A stretch of 64,000 bases of DNA from Mesorhizobium huakuii. Its GTDB lineage: Bacteria > Pseudomonadota > Alphaproteobacteria > Rhizobiales > Rhizobiaceae. Positions 9,639-18,193 of the stretch are shown here, one piece after another; positions within the stretch are counted from its first letter, which is position 1, and every line of letters starts with the position of its first letter. Location: positions 1 through 64,000 of the forward strand of contig NZ_BSNY01000034.1 of the NCBI RefSeq assembly GCF_030160235.1. Reading direction: 5' to 3'. Both the position numbers and the translations under genes were made by a program. The notes beneath the pieces are model-generated. The model was not told the DNA's origin. It made no database searches and saw only the letters and a list, made by a program, of their open reading frames with translations.

Positions 9639-10808
9639 TCAGAGCGAGCGTCCGATCAGCAATTTCATGATCTCGTTGGTGCCGCCGTAGATGCGCTGGA
9701 CGCGAGCGTCGCGGAACATGCGGGCGATCGGATATTCATTCATGTAGCCATAGCCACCATGCAATTGAAGGCATTCATCGACGACCTTGCCCTGCAGGTC
9801 GCTCAACCAGTACTTGGCCATCGAGGCCGTCACCGGATCGAGCCCGCCATTGATGTGGCGGGCGACGCAATCATTGTAGAAGACGCGGCCGATGGTCGCC
9901 TCGGTCTTGAGCTCGGCCAGCTTGAACTGGGTGTTCTGGAAGTCGATGATCGCCTTGCCGAAGGCCTTGCGTTCCTTGACGTACTCGATGGTCAACGCCA
10001 GCGCCCGCTCGATCATGGCAATAGCGCCGGTGCCGATCTGCAGCCGCTCCTGCGGCAATTGCTGCATCAGCTGGATAAAGCCCTGCCCTTCCTCGTGGCC
10101 GAGCAAATTGGAGGTCGGGACGCGCACGTCGTTGAAGAACAGTTCCGACGTGTCGTTGGCCTTCAGACCGATCTTGTCGAGGTTGCGGCCGCGCTCGAAG
10201 CCGTCGACCTCGTCGGTCTCGACGACAATCAGCGAAGTGCCCTTGGCGCCCTTTTCAGGATCGGTCTTGGTGACGACGATGATGAAGTTGGCCAGCTGGC
10301 CGTTGGTGATGAAGGTCTTGGAACCATTGATCCTGTACTGGTTGCCGTCCTTTTCGGCCCGCGTCTTGACGCCTTGCAGATCGGAACCGGCGCCCGGCTC
10401 GGTCATGGCGATGGCGCCGATCATCTCGCCGGTGGCAAGCTTCGGCAGCCATTTCTTCTTCTGCTCTTCCGAACCGTAGTGAAGGATGTAAGGCGCGACG
10501 ATCGAATTGTGCAGGCCGATGCCAAAACCGTCGACGCCGACATGGCCGATCGCTTCGATGATGGCGCTCTCATGCGCGAAGGTGCCGCCGGAGCCGCCAT
10601 ATTCCTCCGGCATCGAGGCGCAGAGCAGGCCGGCGGCGCCAGCCTTCAACCAGCTCTCGCGGTCGACCATCTCGTTCTTCTCGAACTCGTCGTAGCGCGG
10701 CGCGATCTCCTCCGACATGAAGCGGGTTGCCATGTCGTAGAGCATGCCGACCTCGTCCGCCGCCCAGGCGGGCTTGGGAAGGCCAAGGATTTCGGCGGGG
10801 TTGGTCAT
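9639..10808 (-). CDS. Acyl-CoA dehydrogenase (short/medium-chain type)
   Basis: A 389-residue flavoprotein with the usual acyl-CoA dehydrogenase layout. The substrate and FAD loop is AIAMTEPGAGSDLQGVKTRA, followed by GSKTFITNGQLANFIIVV. The C-terminal segment QLHGGYGYMNEYPIARMFRD leads to IYGGTNEIMKLLIGRSL. The glutamate in YGGTNEI is at the position of the catalytic base of many family members. It catalyses FAD-dependent alpha,beta-dehydrogenation and passes electrons to ETF. The gene is 33 bases before the thiolase gene. The substrate could be fatty acyl-CoA or a branched-chain acyl-CoA. Confidence 0.93.
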   Translation of the reverse strand: MTNPAEILGLPKPAWAADEVGMLYDMATRFMSEEIAPRYDEFEKNEMVDRESWLKAGAAGLLCASMPEEYGGSGGTFAHESAIIEAIGHVGVDGFGIGLHNSIVAPYILHYGSEEQKKKWLPKLATGEMIGAIAMTEPGAGSDLQGVKTRAEKDGNQYRINGSKTFITNGQLANFIIVVTKTDPEKGAKGTSLIVVETDEVDGFERGRNLDKIGLKANDTSELFFNDVRVPTSNLLGHEEGQGFIQLMQQLPQERLQIGTGAIAMIERALALTIEYVKERKAFGKAIIDFQNTQFKLAELKTEATIGRVFYNDCVARHINGGLDPVTASMAKYWLSDLQGKVVDECLQLHGGYGYMNEYPIARMFRDARVQRIYGGTNEIMKLLIGRSL

Positions 10809-10880
10809 TTGGATATGTTACTCCTCCCAGAGCGCATCGTCGGAGTTGAGGTCGGCGCATGTCACGCTGGCCTCAACCGA

Positions 10881-10901
10881 CCCTCCCCTCGAGGGAGAGG
10901 G
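10881..10901. repeat. Imperfect intergenic palindrome
   Basis: The 102-base gap between the two acyl-CoA dehydrogenase genes contains an imperfect inverted repeat (CCCTCCCCTC then GAGGGAGAGGG). Short C/G-rich palindromes of this look are scattered between genes in rhizobia. It might attenuate or process the operon transcript, but nothing here proves that. Confidence 0.35.
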
Positions 10902-10910
10902 CAACCATCT

Positions 10911-12722
10911 TTAGAACGCTTCCGCCGGCAGGGCCATCAGCGTGTCCGCGCCACTCGAAATGCGGGCGAGATGGGCCGACGTCTCCGGCATGATCCGCTC
11001 CATGAAGAAGCGCGCCGTCACCACCTTGTTGTCGTAGAAGGCCCCCTTGTTTTCATGGAAAGATGGGGCGCCGTTGGCGCCGCTCTTGTCCTGAGCCGCC
11101 TTGGCCATCTGCGCCCACATGTAGCCGAGCGCCACAAGGCCGAAGAGATGCATATAGTCGGTCGAGGCCGCGCCGGCATTGTCGGGCTTGGCCATGCCGT
11201 TCTGCACCAGCCACATGGTCGCCGCCTGCAGGTCGTTGAGGCCCTTCTTCAACCCCTTGGTGAAGAGCGTCATCTTGTCGTCGGAGCGGTTTTCCTCGCA
11301 GAATTCGCCGACCTCCTTGAAGAAGGCCTGGATGGCGCGGCCGCCATTCAAGCCGAGCTTGCGGCCGACGAGGTCGAGCGCCTGGATGCCGTTGGCGCCC
11401 TCATAGATCATGGCGATGCGGGCATCGCGCACGAACTGGCTCATGCCGTGCTCTTCGATATAGCCGTGACCGCCGAACACCTGCTGGGCCATGACGGCGT
11501 GGTCAAAACCCTTGTCGGTGAGCACGCCCTTGACCACGGGCGTCATCAGGCCGGTGTAGTCGTCGGCGGCCTGGCGGTCCTTGTCGTCGGCGGAGCGGTG
11601 CGCGATGTCGGACTTGATCGCCGTCCACAGCGCCAGCGCGCGGCCGGCTTCGTTGAAGGCCTTCATGGTCATGAGCGAGCGACGGATGTCGGGATGGACG
11701 ATGATCGGGTCAGCCTTCTTGTCCGGCGCCTTGGCGCCAGACAGCGAACGGCCCTGCAAGCGGTCCTTGGCGTAGGCGACGGCGTTCTGGTAGGCGATCT
11801 CCGACAGAGAAAGCCCTTGCAGGCCGACGCCGAGGCGGGCCTCGTTCATCATCGTGAACATCGCCTTGAGGCCGCCATTCTCCTCGCCGAGCAGCGTGCC
11901 TTCGGCCTCGTCATAGTTCATGACGCAGGTCGAATTGCCGTGGATTCCCATCTTCTCCTCGATCGAGCCGCAGGAGAGCGTGTTGCGTTCGCCCGGATTG
12001 CCCGATGCATCGAGCTTGAGCTTCGGCACGATGAACAGCGAAATGCCCTTCACGCCTTCCGGCGCGCCCTCGATGCGGGCCAGCACGAGATGGACGATGT
12101 TGTCCGACATGTCGTGCTCGCCGGCCGAGATGAATATCTTTTGGCCTGAGATTTTGTAGGTGCCGTCGCCGTTCGGCACCGCCTTGGTGCGCAGCAGGCC
12201 GAGATCGGTACCGCAATGCGGCTCGGTCAGGTTCATGGTGCCGGTCCAGGACCCCTCGACCATCTTCGGCAGCCATTTGGCCTTCTGCTCGTCGGTGCCG
12301 TGGGTGATGATCGCCGCGATGGCGCCCTGCGTCAGGCCCGGATACATCATCAGCGACATGTTGGCCGAGACCATGTATTCGGCGACGGCGGTGTGCACGG
12401 CATAGGGCAGGCCCTGGCCGCCGAACTCGACCGGCGCCGCCAGCCCCATCCAGCCGCCTTCGCGATACTGGTCGAAGGCCTCCTTGAAGCCTTTGGGCGT
12501 GGTCACCGAGCCGTCTTCGTGACGCACGCAGCCTTCCATGTCGCCGACGCGGTTGAGCGGATGCATGACGTTTTCGGCAAGCTTGGCGCCTTCGGCCAGG
12601 ATCGCCTCCAGCACGTCGGGCGTGGCGTCGGCAAATCCGGGAAGGTTCGAATAGCGCTGATAGCCCAGCACCTCGTTGAGTACGAACAGCGTATCCTGGA
12701 CCGGAGCCCTGTATGTCGGCAT
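10911..12722 (-). CDS. Large acyl-CoA dehydrogenase (C-terminal extended, FadE/DmdC-like)
   Basis: A 603-residue acyl-CoA dehydrogenase of the long subclass, about 200 residues larger than its neighbour. Landmarks are [64 protein letters not shown]-region [20 protein letters not shown] and [20 protein letters not shown], then an extra C-terminal helical domain. The same subclass contains DmdC (3-methylmercaptopropionyl-CoA dehydrogenase) and general long-chain enzymes, so the substrate is open. It is the first gene of the minus-strand beta-oxidation operon, and a strong palindrome lies 89-119 bases upstream of its ATG. Confidence 0.92.
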   Translation of the reverse strand: MPTYRAPVQDTLFVLNEVLGYQRYSNLPGFADATPDVLEAILAEGAKLAENVMHPLNRVGDMEGCVRHEDGSVTTPKGFKEAFDQYREGGWMGLAAPVEFGGQGLPYAVHTAVAEYMVSANMSLMMYPGLTQGAIAAIITHGTDEQKAKWLPKMVEGSWTGTMNLTEPHCGTDLGLLRTKAVPNGDGTYKISGQKIFISAGEHDMSDNIVHLVLARIEGAPEGVKGISLFIVPKLKLDASGNPGERNTLSCGSIEEKMGIHGNSTCVMNYDEAEGTLLGEENGGLKAMFTMMNEARLGVGLQGLSLSEIAYQNAVAYAKDRLQGRSLSGAKAPDKKADPIIVHPDIRRSLMTMKAFNEAGRALALWTAIKSDIAHRSADDKDRQAADDYTGLMTPVVKGVLTDKGFDHAVMAQQVFGGHGYIEEHGMSQFVRDARIAMIYEGANGIQALDLVGRKLGLNGGRAIQAFFKEVGEFCEENRSDDKMTLFTKGLKKGLNDLQAATMWLVQNGMAKPDNAGAASTDYMHLFGLVALGYMWAQMAKAAQDKSGANGAPSFHENKGAFYDNKVVTARFFMERIMPETSAHLARISSGADTLMALPAEAF

Positions 12723-12809
12723 GCTTTTTCTCCACCCTGCGGACCTGATCCGAAAGCCCCCGAATTCGTGTCAGGGCAGCATACGGACCCGTGTTGAAGC
12801 CGGGATAGC

Positions 12810-12841
12810 AAAAATTGACGTTTGCGTAAACGTCAATTTTT
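12810..12841. promoter_or_regulatory. 32-base near-perfect palindrome, probable MerR-family operator of the beta-oxidation operon
   Basis: Positions 12810-12841 form a palindrome with one mismatched pair (12824/12827). The left arm is AAAAATTGACGTTT and the right arm mirrors it. It can be read as two overlapping 16-base elements, TTGACGTTTGCGTAAA (12815-12830) and TTTGCGTAAACGTCAA (12821-12836), each one change from TTGACGTTTACGTAAA. A related element, TTTACGTTTACGTCAA, lies upstream of the merR gene. MerR proteins bind such dyads. The style resembles what is described for LiuR-type regulators of acyl-CoA catabolism in proteobacteria; that link is from memory and is inference. Confidence 0.7.
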
Positions 12842-12943
12842 TCGATGCGACAAGATTTCCCGCCCAACCCCTGCTTGGTGAGACTGGCGGCGCGACATCA
12901 TGCAGGCCGGCGTCGACGGAACCAGTTGGGCTGATACAGGCAA

Positions 12944-12976
12944 AGAAAAAGCCGCGCGGCAGAGCCACGCGGCTTT
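12944..12976 (-). terminator. Rho-independent terminator of the merR gene
   Basis: A nine-base-pair stem (AAAGCCGCG at 12948-12956 with CGCGGCTTT at 12968-12976) is followed on the minus strand by a run of T (TTTTTCTTTG). It lies about 40 bases after the merR stop and separates merR from the beta-oxidation operon on the same strand, so the operon needs its own promoter. Confidence 0.8.
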
Positions 12977-13016
12977 GATGGTCAAGACTCCGACGGAGTC
13001 GGAACCGGTAGATGCT

Positions 13017-13478
13017 TCAGCTCGCGACGCTCGCCTGCGGCGCCGTGCGCTCGGCCAACATCTGGCGCACCGCCGACATTGAGCCCGAGAGCTCGTTGAT
13101 GGCATCGTCGATCAGCGCCCGCTGCTTCTGCAGGCGGGCAAGCTGCTTCTCCGACTTGTCCAGCGCCAGCCGCAGCTGCTTGGTGTTGGAACCGGTGGGA
13201 TCGTAGAGGTCCATCATCTGCTTGACGTCGCGCAGCGAGAACCCGACCTTGCGGCCAAGCAGGATCAGCTTTAGCCGGGCCTTGTCGCGGCGCGTGTAGA
13301 GACGGGTGGAGCCGTCGCGCTGCGGGTTGAGCAGGCCCTTGTCTTCGTAGAAACGCAGCGTGCGCAGCGTCACGCCATATTTCTTGGCCATTTCGCCGAT
13401 GCGGGCGAGGTCCTCACCGGCTTCGACAGATGCATTATTGGTATTGGCCGCGGTCTCGCCGGCCGAGATAAGCTTCAT
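13017..13478 (-). CDS. MerR-family regulator, likely controlling the adjacent beta-oxidation operon
   Basis: A 153-residue MerR protein. The winged-helix domain (about residues 25-95) reads ARIGEMAKKYGVTLRTLRFY, EDKGLLNPQRDGSTRLYTRR and LKLILLGRKVGFSLRDVKQM. A coiled-coil dimerisation helix follows (QLRLALDKSEKQLARLQKQR). There is no cysteine cluster for metal or redox sensing, so a metabolite or acyl-CoA signal is more likely than a metal. The ATG at 13478 follows GGGGAAAG; a longer frame to 13598 is unsupported. Related palindromes precede this gene and the downstream operon, which suggests autoregulation plus operon control. Confidence 0.88.
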   Translation of the reverse strand: MKLISAGETAANTNNASVEAGEDLARIGEMAKKYGVTLRTLRFYEDKGLLNPQRDGSTRLYTRRDKARLKLILLGRKVGFSLRDVKQMMDLYDPTGSNTKQLRLALDKSEKQLARLQKQRALIDDAINELSGSMSAVRQMLAERTAPQASVAS

Positions 13479-13606
13479 GGTCACTGGCTTTCCCCGTCTG
13501 GTGGCGTCGCGGTCCTGGACCATGCGTCGCCTGACTGGAAGCGGGGGCGTGCTTCCGGCCGTGGTTTCGACAAACAAAATCGCAAACAGCACACACAAAT
13601 GCGCCT

Positions 13607-13622
13607 TTTACGTTTACGTCAA
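13607..13622. promoter_or_regulatory. MerR-type operator upstream of merR
   Basis: TTTACGTTTACGTCAA is an imperfect dyad sharing most positions with the two overlapping elements at 12815-12836. It lies about 130 bases upstream of the merR start, consistent with autoregulation. The shared motif in two separate promoters is the evidence; binding by this MerR is inferred. Confidence 0.6.
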
Positions 13623-13728
13623 TTCTATACCGATAGCCGCCTCATGACGCAAGGGGCGTTCTGTGAAGGTGCTTTATGCCGCACCGTGGACAGCGACAGC
13701 GAACTTCCTTCCAACTTCTTAAGCTTGG

Positions 13729-13743
13729 TTAACGCCTTGTTTA
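13729..13743. promoter_or_regulatory. CtrA-like box upstream of podJ-like gene
   Basis: TTAA, seven bases, TTTA, then CC: one mismatch from the alphaproteobacterial CtrA consensus TTAA-N7-TTAA(C). It lies about 190 bases before the podJ-like start. Single boxes with one mismatch occur by chance, so this is tentative. Confidence 0.3.
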
Positions 13744-13931
13744 CCACGTTGGGGGAAATGTGGGCGCGTCGGCTACCCGTGTTTATCCTGTATCGAATTT
13801 TTCACGGTTTTTCGGAGCGCGGGTGAACCCCCGGGAAGCTTGTCTTCCACCGTGAAAGCGCGGTCGCCTCGTTCCGGCAGGGACTTGGGGAGCTGGTCGC
13901 AAGCCGGCCAATCTGAAAGACGGACGCACCG

Positions 13932-16900
13932 ATGAACAGCAAGCGGTCCTATCTCGACACACTCAACGCCGGCAGGCAGCGCAAGCCGCAGACCACGCTC
14001 GAGCAACTGAACCGCTCGCTGGAGACGCTGGAACAGCGGCTGGGGCAGACCCGCGAGGAGGTGACGGCACGTCCCGCTCCGCACCAATACGGCGCCGACC
14101 CGCGCTATCCGGCCACCGAGCCGCGCTATCCCGCCGTCGACCCGCGCTATCCCGCCGCCCAGCCAACCGCTCAGCAGCGCTGGTATGAGGATCCGCGGCC
14201 GGCAGCGCGCCCGCAGACCCCGGCGCCGGCCCCCAGCTTCGACCAGAACTACCAGGCCATCGCCCGTGACATCGACCGCGTGCGCGGCCAGGAAGACAGC
14301 GTCGCCATGGTCGGCAAGATCGCCGGCGAACTGCGCGGCATGCGCGAGGAACTGCGCCACCAAATGACATCGGGACTGCAGCGTGAATTCGATACGCTGC
14401 GCAAGGATATCGACCGCGCCTTCCAGGCCAACGCCAGGCCCGGCACAGCGAGCAAGGGCAGCGCCGAACTCGGCGTCGAATTCGAACGGCTTTCCGGCGC
14501 CATCAAGTCGCTGTCGGAGAAAAGCGACGACAGAAGCGTCAACATGCTGCGGCTGGAGCTCGAGCAGGTTAAGGCCGCGCTCGACACGCTGGCGCGCGAG
14601 GAGAGCGTGCAGAAGGTCGATCGCCGCTGGGACGATTTCGATCGCCGCTGGACGGCTTTCGAAGACCGCGTCGACGCCGACCAGCGCAAACGTTCCGACG
14701 ACCCCGCCCTTGCGGCGCTGACCGACCGGCTGGAGCAGATCAGCAACGCCGTCAACAATCTGCCGGAATCGCTGTCGCTGCGCTCGCTCGAGGAAAAGGT
14801 GCGCACGCTGGCCGGCGCCGTCGAACACTTCGCGGGCCAGCAGGACAACCGCGGCGGTGACACGCTTGCCATGATCGACGAGCGGCTGGACGAGATTTCC
14901 CGTGCCATCGTTGCCTCGACGGTCGCGGCACAGGCCAATTCGGTCGACCACGAAGCCTTCGACCGCATCGAGAAGCGCATCGACTCGCTCGCCCGGCAGA
15001 TCGAGGAAGTGGCGCAGGATCGCCCCGGCAACGCGGTCATGGATCGCCTGAGCACGCTGTCGAGCCGCGTCGACGAACTCGCCGGCCGGGCCAATTTGCC
15101 CGAACAGGCGATGGAACGGCTGGCCAAGCAGATCACCCTCATTGCCGACAAGATCGACCAGGCGCCGGCCATGCCCGACGCCGACTACATCTTCCACGGG
15201 CTCGAGCAACGCTTCGACGTGCTGTCCGGCATGATGGAACGCCGCCAGGGCGATGCCATCGAACAGGGCAACATGCTGTTTCGCGATCTCGAGCGCCGTC
15301 TCGACGAGGTTGCCGACCGGCTCGACCATCGCCTCGCGCCGCAGATCGACAGCGCCGGCATCATGGAAGCCATCGACGCCCGCTTCACCGCGCTCGCCAC
15401 CCGCATGGAGACGCGCGCCGCCGATCCCGCCGGCGAAGCGGCGATCCGTGGACTGGAGAGCCGGCTCGAGGATATTTCCAGCCGGCTCGACGCCTCGGCG
15501 GCCCAGGTGGCCGGCATCGATCCGGCGCTGATCCGCAGCCTGGAGGCGCAAGTCGCCGGCCTGTCCGCCCATCTGTCCAAGCCCAGCACGCCACTGCCGG
15601 AATTCGAGGACATCAGCCCGCGCCTCGACGAGATCGAGAAGGCGCTGGCCGGGACCCGCGATTCCATCCTCGGCGCGGCACGCGAAGCGGCCGAGAACGC
15701 GGTGCGTTCGCTTGCGGGATCGAATGCCAACGCCTCGGCGGTTTCCGGACTCGCCCAGGACCTGAAGACGTTGGAAACGCTGACGCGGCGTTCCGACGAG
15801 CGCAATTCGCGAACTTTCGAGGCCATCCACGACACGCTGCTCAAGATCGTCGACAGGCTGGGTTCGCTGGAAACCAACGAACCGTCCGAAGCGATCAGCG
15901 AACTCCTGGACACGCGCCAGGACGAGGTGGCCGGCAAGCGCCGTGCACGGACCGCCAAGATGGCTGTCGAAGCGCCGTCGATGGATATCGACGAGCCGAT
16001 GCCGCTGACCGGCGACATGGCCGATCTCGATGGCCGCGCCGCCGCCATAATGCGTAACGAACAGGGTCCGCGCAGCGATCTGGGCACCCGCTCGCCGGCG
16101 GAAGCCGCCGCGGCTGCCGCCATGGCCGCGCTCGGGTCCGACTCCATCGCCGAGAAGGACCAGCCGGCAGGCCGCAAATCGATGTTTGGCGGGCTGGCCC
16201 GCGCCTTCAAGGGCAGGAAGGCGGCGGACCTCCCGCCGCTGGCTGGTTCGGCGCCGAGCAGCGATATTCCGACTGTCGACCTTGACGAGCCGCTCGACCC
16301 GAAGGTGGCCAACCGCCCGCTGGAGCCAGGCTCCGGCGCGCCCGACCTCAATGCCATCATGAAGCGGGTTCGCGACGAGCGTGGCCAGCCGGCAAAGCTT
16401 GGCGAAAGCGATGCCGCGAAATCGGATTTCATCGCAGCCGCGCGGCGCGCGGCGCAGGCCGCCGCCGCGGAGGCCGACGCCCTGAAGCGCCAGTCGACGG
16501 TGAAAGGCCCGGTCAAGGCGCTCAGGATCGGCGATCTGCTCAAGGCGCGGCGCAAGCCGATCCTGATGGCGGCGGCAGCGATCATGCTGGCGCTTGCCGG
16601 ACTGCAGCTCGGCAAGGCGTTCCTCTCGGATCCCGCCCAGGTGGCCAGCAACGAAGCCGCCCCGATCGTCGCCGCGCAGCCAGTGCAGACGGCATCCGTC
16701 GACACGGCGAGCCAGCCGAAGACGGAAGCCCAGCCGGCGGCGACGGACAGCGCGCCAGCCCGTGCCGTCAGGCAGGCCGAACAATCCGCGCCCGCGACCA
16801 AGGACGACATGGTGGCGCAGGCCGCCCTGGCGATGCCGTCGGACACGGACGCAATGGCGAATACGGCGCCGGTTGCAGAGCCCGCTGCGGCGCCTGCTGC

Positions 16901-18002
16901 TTCAACCGCCTCTTCCGGCCCAAGCACTGCCGCTTCAGACGCGATGGCTTCGGCCGCTCCGGCGCCAGTTGCGCCTATCGCCACGACCCCGATGGATGCA
17001 ACGGCTTCCGAGCCGGCCACTGTTGCCGGCGGTTCGCAAGCGACGAATACCGATGCCCAGCCGGCCGCGGCCAACGAGGCCATTGCCAAGGACACGACCG
17101 GCGCCGTGGCGCCGGCAGGTGCTCCCGCGACAGCAGCCGCGGCCAAGTTCGACATTCCGGCCGATGCCGGCCCTGCCGCGCTGCGCGATGCCGCCGCTGG
17201 TGGCGACGCCAAGGCGCTGTTCGAGATCGGCTCGCGCTACGCGGAATCGCGCGGCGTCAAGGAAGACATGGCGGCAGCGGCCAAATGGTACGAGAAATCA
17301 GCGGAACTCGGTTTCGCGCCGGCCGAGTACCGCATCGGCAATTTCTATGAGAAGGGCATCGGCGTCGCCCGCGACATCAAGAAGTCGAAGACCTGGTACC
17401 AGATGGCCGCCGAGCAGGGCAATGCTAGCGCCATGCACAATCTGGCCGTGCTTTTCGCCATGGCCGCCGATGGCGTGACCGACAATGAATCGGCCGCGCA
17501 CTGGTTCCAGGAGGCCGCCGACCTCGGCGTCAAGGACAGCCAGTTCAATCTCGGCATCCTCGCCGCCAAGGGCGTCGGCATGAAGCAAAACCTCGAGGAA
17601 TCCTATAAATGGTTCGCTCTCGTCGCCAAGACCGGCGACAAGGACGCGGCCGCCAAGCGCGACGAGATCGCCAATGCGCTGCGGCCCGAGCAGCTCGAGC
17701 GGGCGCGCGCCGCGACCGAGCTGTGGAAGGCCAAGCCGCTCAATGCGGCGACCAATTCGGCCGACATTCCCGAGTCCTGGCAGGAAGGTACTCCGCAGAC
17801 GACCGCCGGCATCGACATGAAGAAGGCGGTCAAGAACATCCAGCTCATCCTCAACAAGAACGGCTATGATGCCGGCGGCGCCGACGGCGTCATGGGCGAG
17901 AAGACCAAGAACGCGATTATCGCTTTCCAGACCGACAACAAGCTGCCGGCGACAGGCGCCGTCGATGAAAAACTGGTGCGGGCGCTGCTGGCGCGCAAAT
18001 AA
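13932..18002 (+). CDS. podJ: PodJ-like polar organising protein (coiled coil, membrane segment, Sel1 repeats, peptidoglycan-binding domain)
   Basis: A 1356-residue protein. Residues about 1-650 are rich in predicted coiled coil with recurring L-E-x-R-L-D units. A 7-residue P-R-Y-P-A motif is repeated three times near residues 56-76. A single membrane segment (ILMAAAAIMLALAGLQLGKA, about 876-895) is followed by an Ala/Pro-rich linker. Sel1-like repeats (AAKWYEKSAELGFAPAEYRI, WFQEAADLGVKDSQFNLG) occupy about 1090-1240, and a C-terminal peptidoglycan-binding module ends with DGVMGEKTKNAIIAFQTD. This order (cytoplasmic coiled coil, one membrane pass, periplasmic Sel1 repeats, wall-binding end) is that of PodJ, which organises the cell pole and appendage or growth proteins in alphaproteobacteria. 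The match is architectural, so the symbol is tentative. Confidence 0.75.
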   Translation: MNSKRSYLDTLNAGRQRKPQTTLEQLNRSLETLEQRLGQTREEVTARPAPHQYGADPRYPATEPRYPAVDPRYPAAQPTAQQRWYEDPRPAARPQTPAPAPSFDQNYQAIARDIDRVRGQEDSVAMVGKIAGELRGMREELRHQMTSGLQREFDTLRKDIDRAFQANARPGTASKGSAELGVEFERLSGAIKSLSEKSDDRSVNMLRLELEQVKAALDTLAREESVQKVDRRWDDFDRRWTAFEDRVDADQRKRSDDPALAALTDRLEQISNAVNNLPESLSLRSLEEKVRTLAGAVEHFAGQQDNRGGDTLAMIDERLDEISRAIVASTVAAQANSVDHEAFDRIEKRIDSLARQIEEVAQDRPGNAVMDRLSTLSSRVDELAGRANLPEQAMERLAKQITLIADKIDQAPAMPDADYIFHGLEQRFDVLSGMMERRQGDAIEQGNMLFRDLERRLDEVADRLDHRLAPQIDSAGIMEAIDARFTALATRMETRAADPAGEAAIRGLESRLEDISSRLDASAAQVAGIDPALIRSLEAQVAGLSAHLSKPSTPLPEFEDISPRLDEIEKALAGTRDSILGAAREAAENAVRSLAGSNANASAVSGLAQDLKTLETLTRRSDERNSRTFEAIHDTLLKIVDRLGSLETNEPSEAISELLDTRQDEVAGKRRARTAKMAVEAPSMDIDEPMPLTGDMADLDGRAAAIMRNEQGPRSDLGTRSPAEAAAAAAMAALGSDSIAEKDQPAGRKSMFGGLARAFKGRKAADLPPLAGSAPSSDIPTVDLDEPLDPKVANRPLEPGSGAPDLNAIMKRVRDERGQPAKLGESDAAKSDFIAAARRAAQAAAAEADALKRQSTVKGPVKALRIGDLLKARRKPILMAAAAIMLALAGLQLGKAFLSDPAQVASNEAAPIVAAQPVQTASVDTASQPKTEAQPAATDSAPARAVRQAEQSAPATKDDMVAQAALAMPSDTDAMANTAPVAEPAAAPAASTASSGPSTAASDAMASAAPAPVAPIATTPMDATASEPATVAGGSQATNTDAQPAAANEAIAKDTTGAVAPAGAPATAAAAKFDIPADAGPAALRDAAAGGDAKALFEIGSRYAESRGVKEDMAAAAKWYEKSAELGFAPAEYRIGNFYEKGIGVARDIKKSKTWYQMAAEQGNASAMHNLAVLFAMAADGVTDNESAAHWFQEAADLGVKDSQFNLGILAAKGVGMKQNLEESYKWFALVAKTGDKDAAAKRDEIANALRPEQLERARAATELWKAKPLNAATNSADIPESWQEGTPQTTAGIDMKKAVKNIQLILNKNGYDAGGADGVMGEKTKNAIIAFQTDNKLPATGAVDEKLVRALLARK
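14098..14160 (+). repeat. Three tandem 21-base repeats inside the podJ-like gene
   Basis: Three copies of a 21-base unit encode D-P-R-Y-P-A-T, E-P-R-Y-P-A-V and D-P-R-Y-P-A-A. The in-frame repeat can change copy number without breaking the gene. It sits between the N-terminal coiled coil and a proline-rich linker. Confidence 0.8.
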
Positions 18003-18008
18003 CAGAGA

Positions 18009-18028
18009 AGCGTCGTTTCCACGACGCT
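18009..18028 (+). terminator. Hairpin after the podJ-like gene (possible terminator)
   Basis: An eight-base-pair stem, AGCGTCGT / ACGACGCT, with a TTCC loop begins seven bases after the podJ-like stop. The following sequence is only weakly T-rich, so termination may be partial. Confidence 0.45.
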
Positions 18029-18193
18029 CTTGCCACACATTTGCCTGTTAACTGATTGAGATATTTTTTGTTTCGGCGCGGCGACGGGGTTTGACCCCGC
18101 CGCCGCGTTGGCGCAAGGAAAAATTGGCTTTTCGGTGCGAGACTGCCCAGAACGGCTGTATTCGCCGACAGGCAAACTGATCGAGACTGACGG

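Larger units (their letters stand above)
13479..13931. other. 453-base divergent intergenic region between merR and podJ-like gene
   Basis: No gene is supported here; short open frames in it lack a ribosome site or family match. It holds the merR-side operator (13607-13622), an AT-richer stretch around 13600-13800 suited to two divergent promoters, and a CtrA-like motif at 13729-13743 on the podJ side. Confidence 0.6.

Noticed and set aside
8382-12149. A 1255-codon plus-strand open frame
   Set aside because: It lies opposite three well-supported beta-oxidation genes; its protein is rich in His, Arg, Gly and Asp without any family motif. It is a high-GC antisense shadow.
13721-13735. TTAA-GCTTGG-TTAAC as a CtrA site
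   Set aside because: The two halves are six, not seven, bases apart, which does not fit CtrA. The overlapping seven-base-spaced motif at 13729 was listed instead with low confidence.
13773-16784. A 1003-codon minus-strand open frame
   Set aside because: It is antisense to the podJ-like gene and shows the composition of a shadow frame. The plus-strand frame has clear Sel1, membrane and wall-binding domains.
15185-17212. A 675-codon Ser/Ala-rich minus-strand frame
   Set aside because: It is antisense to the podJ-like gene; the low-complexity serine/alanine content comes from its repetitive codons.
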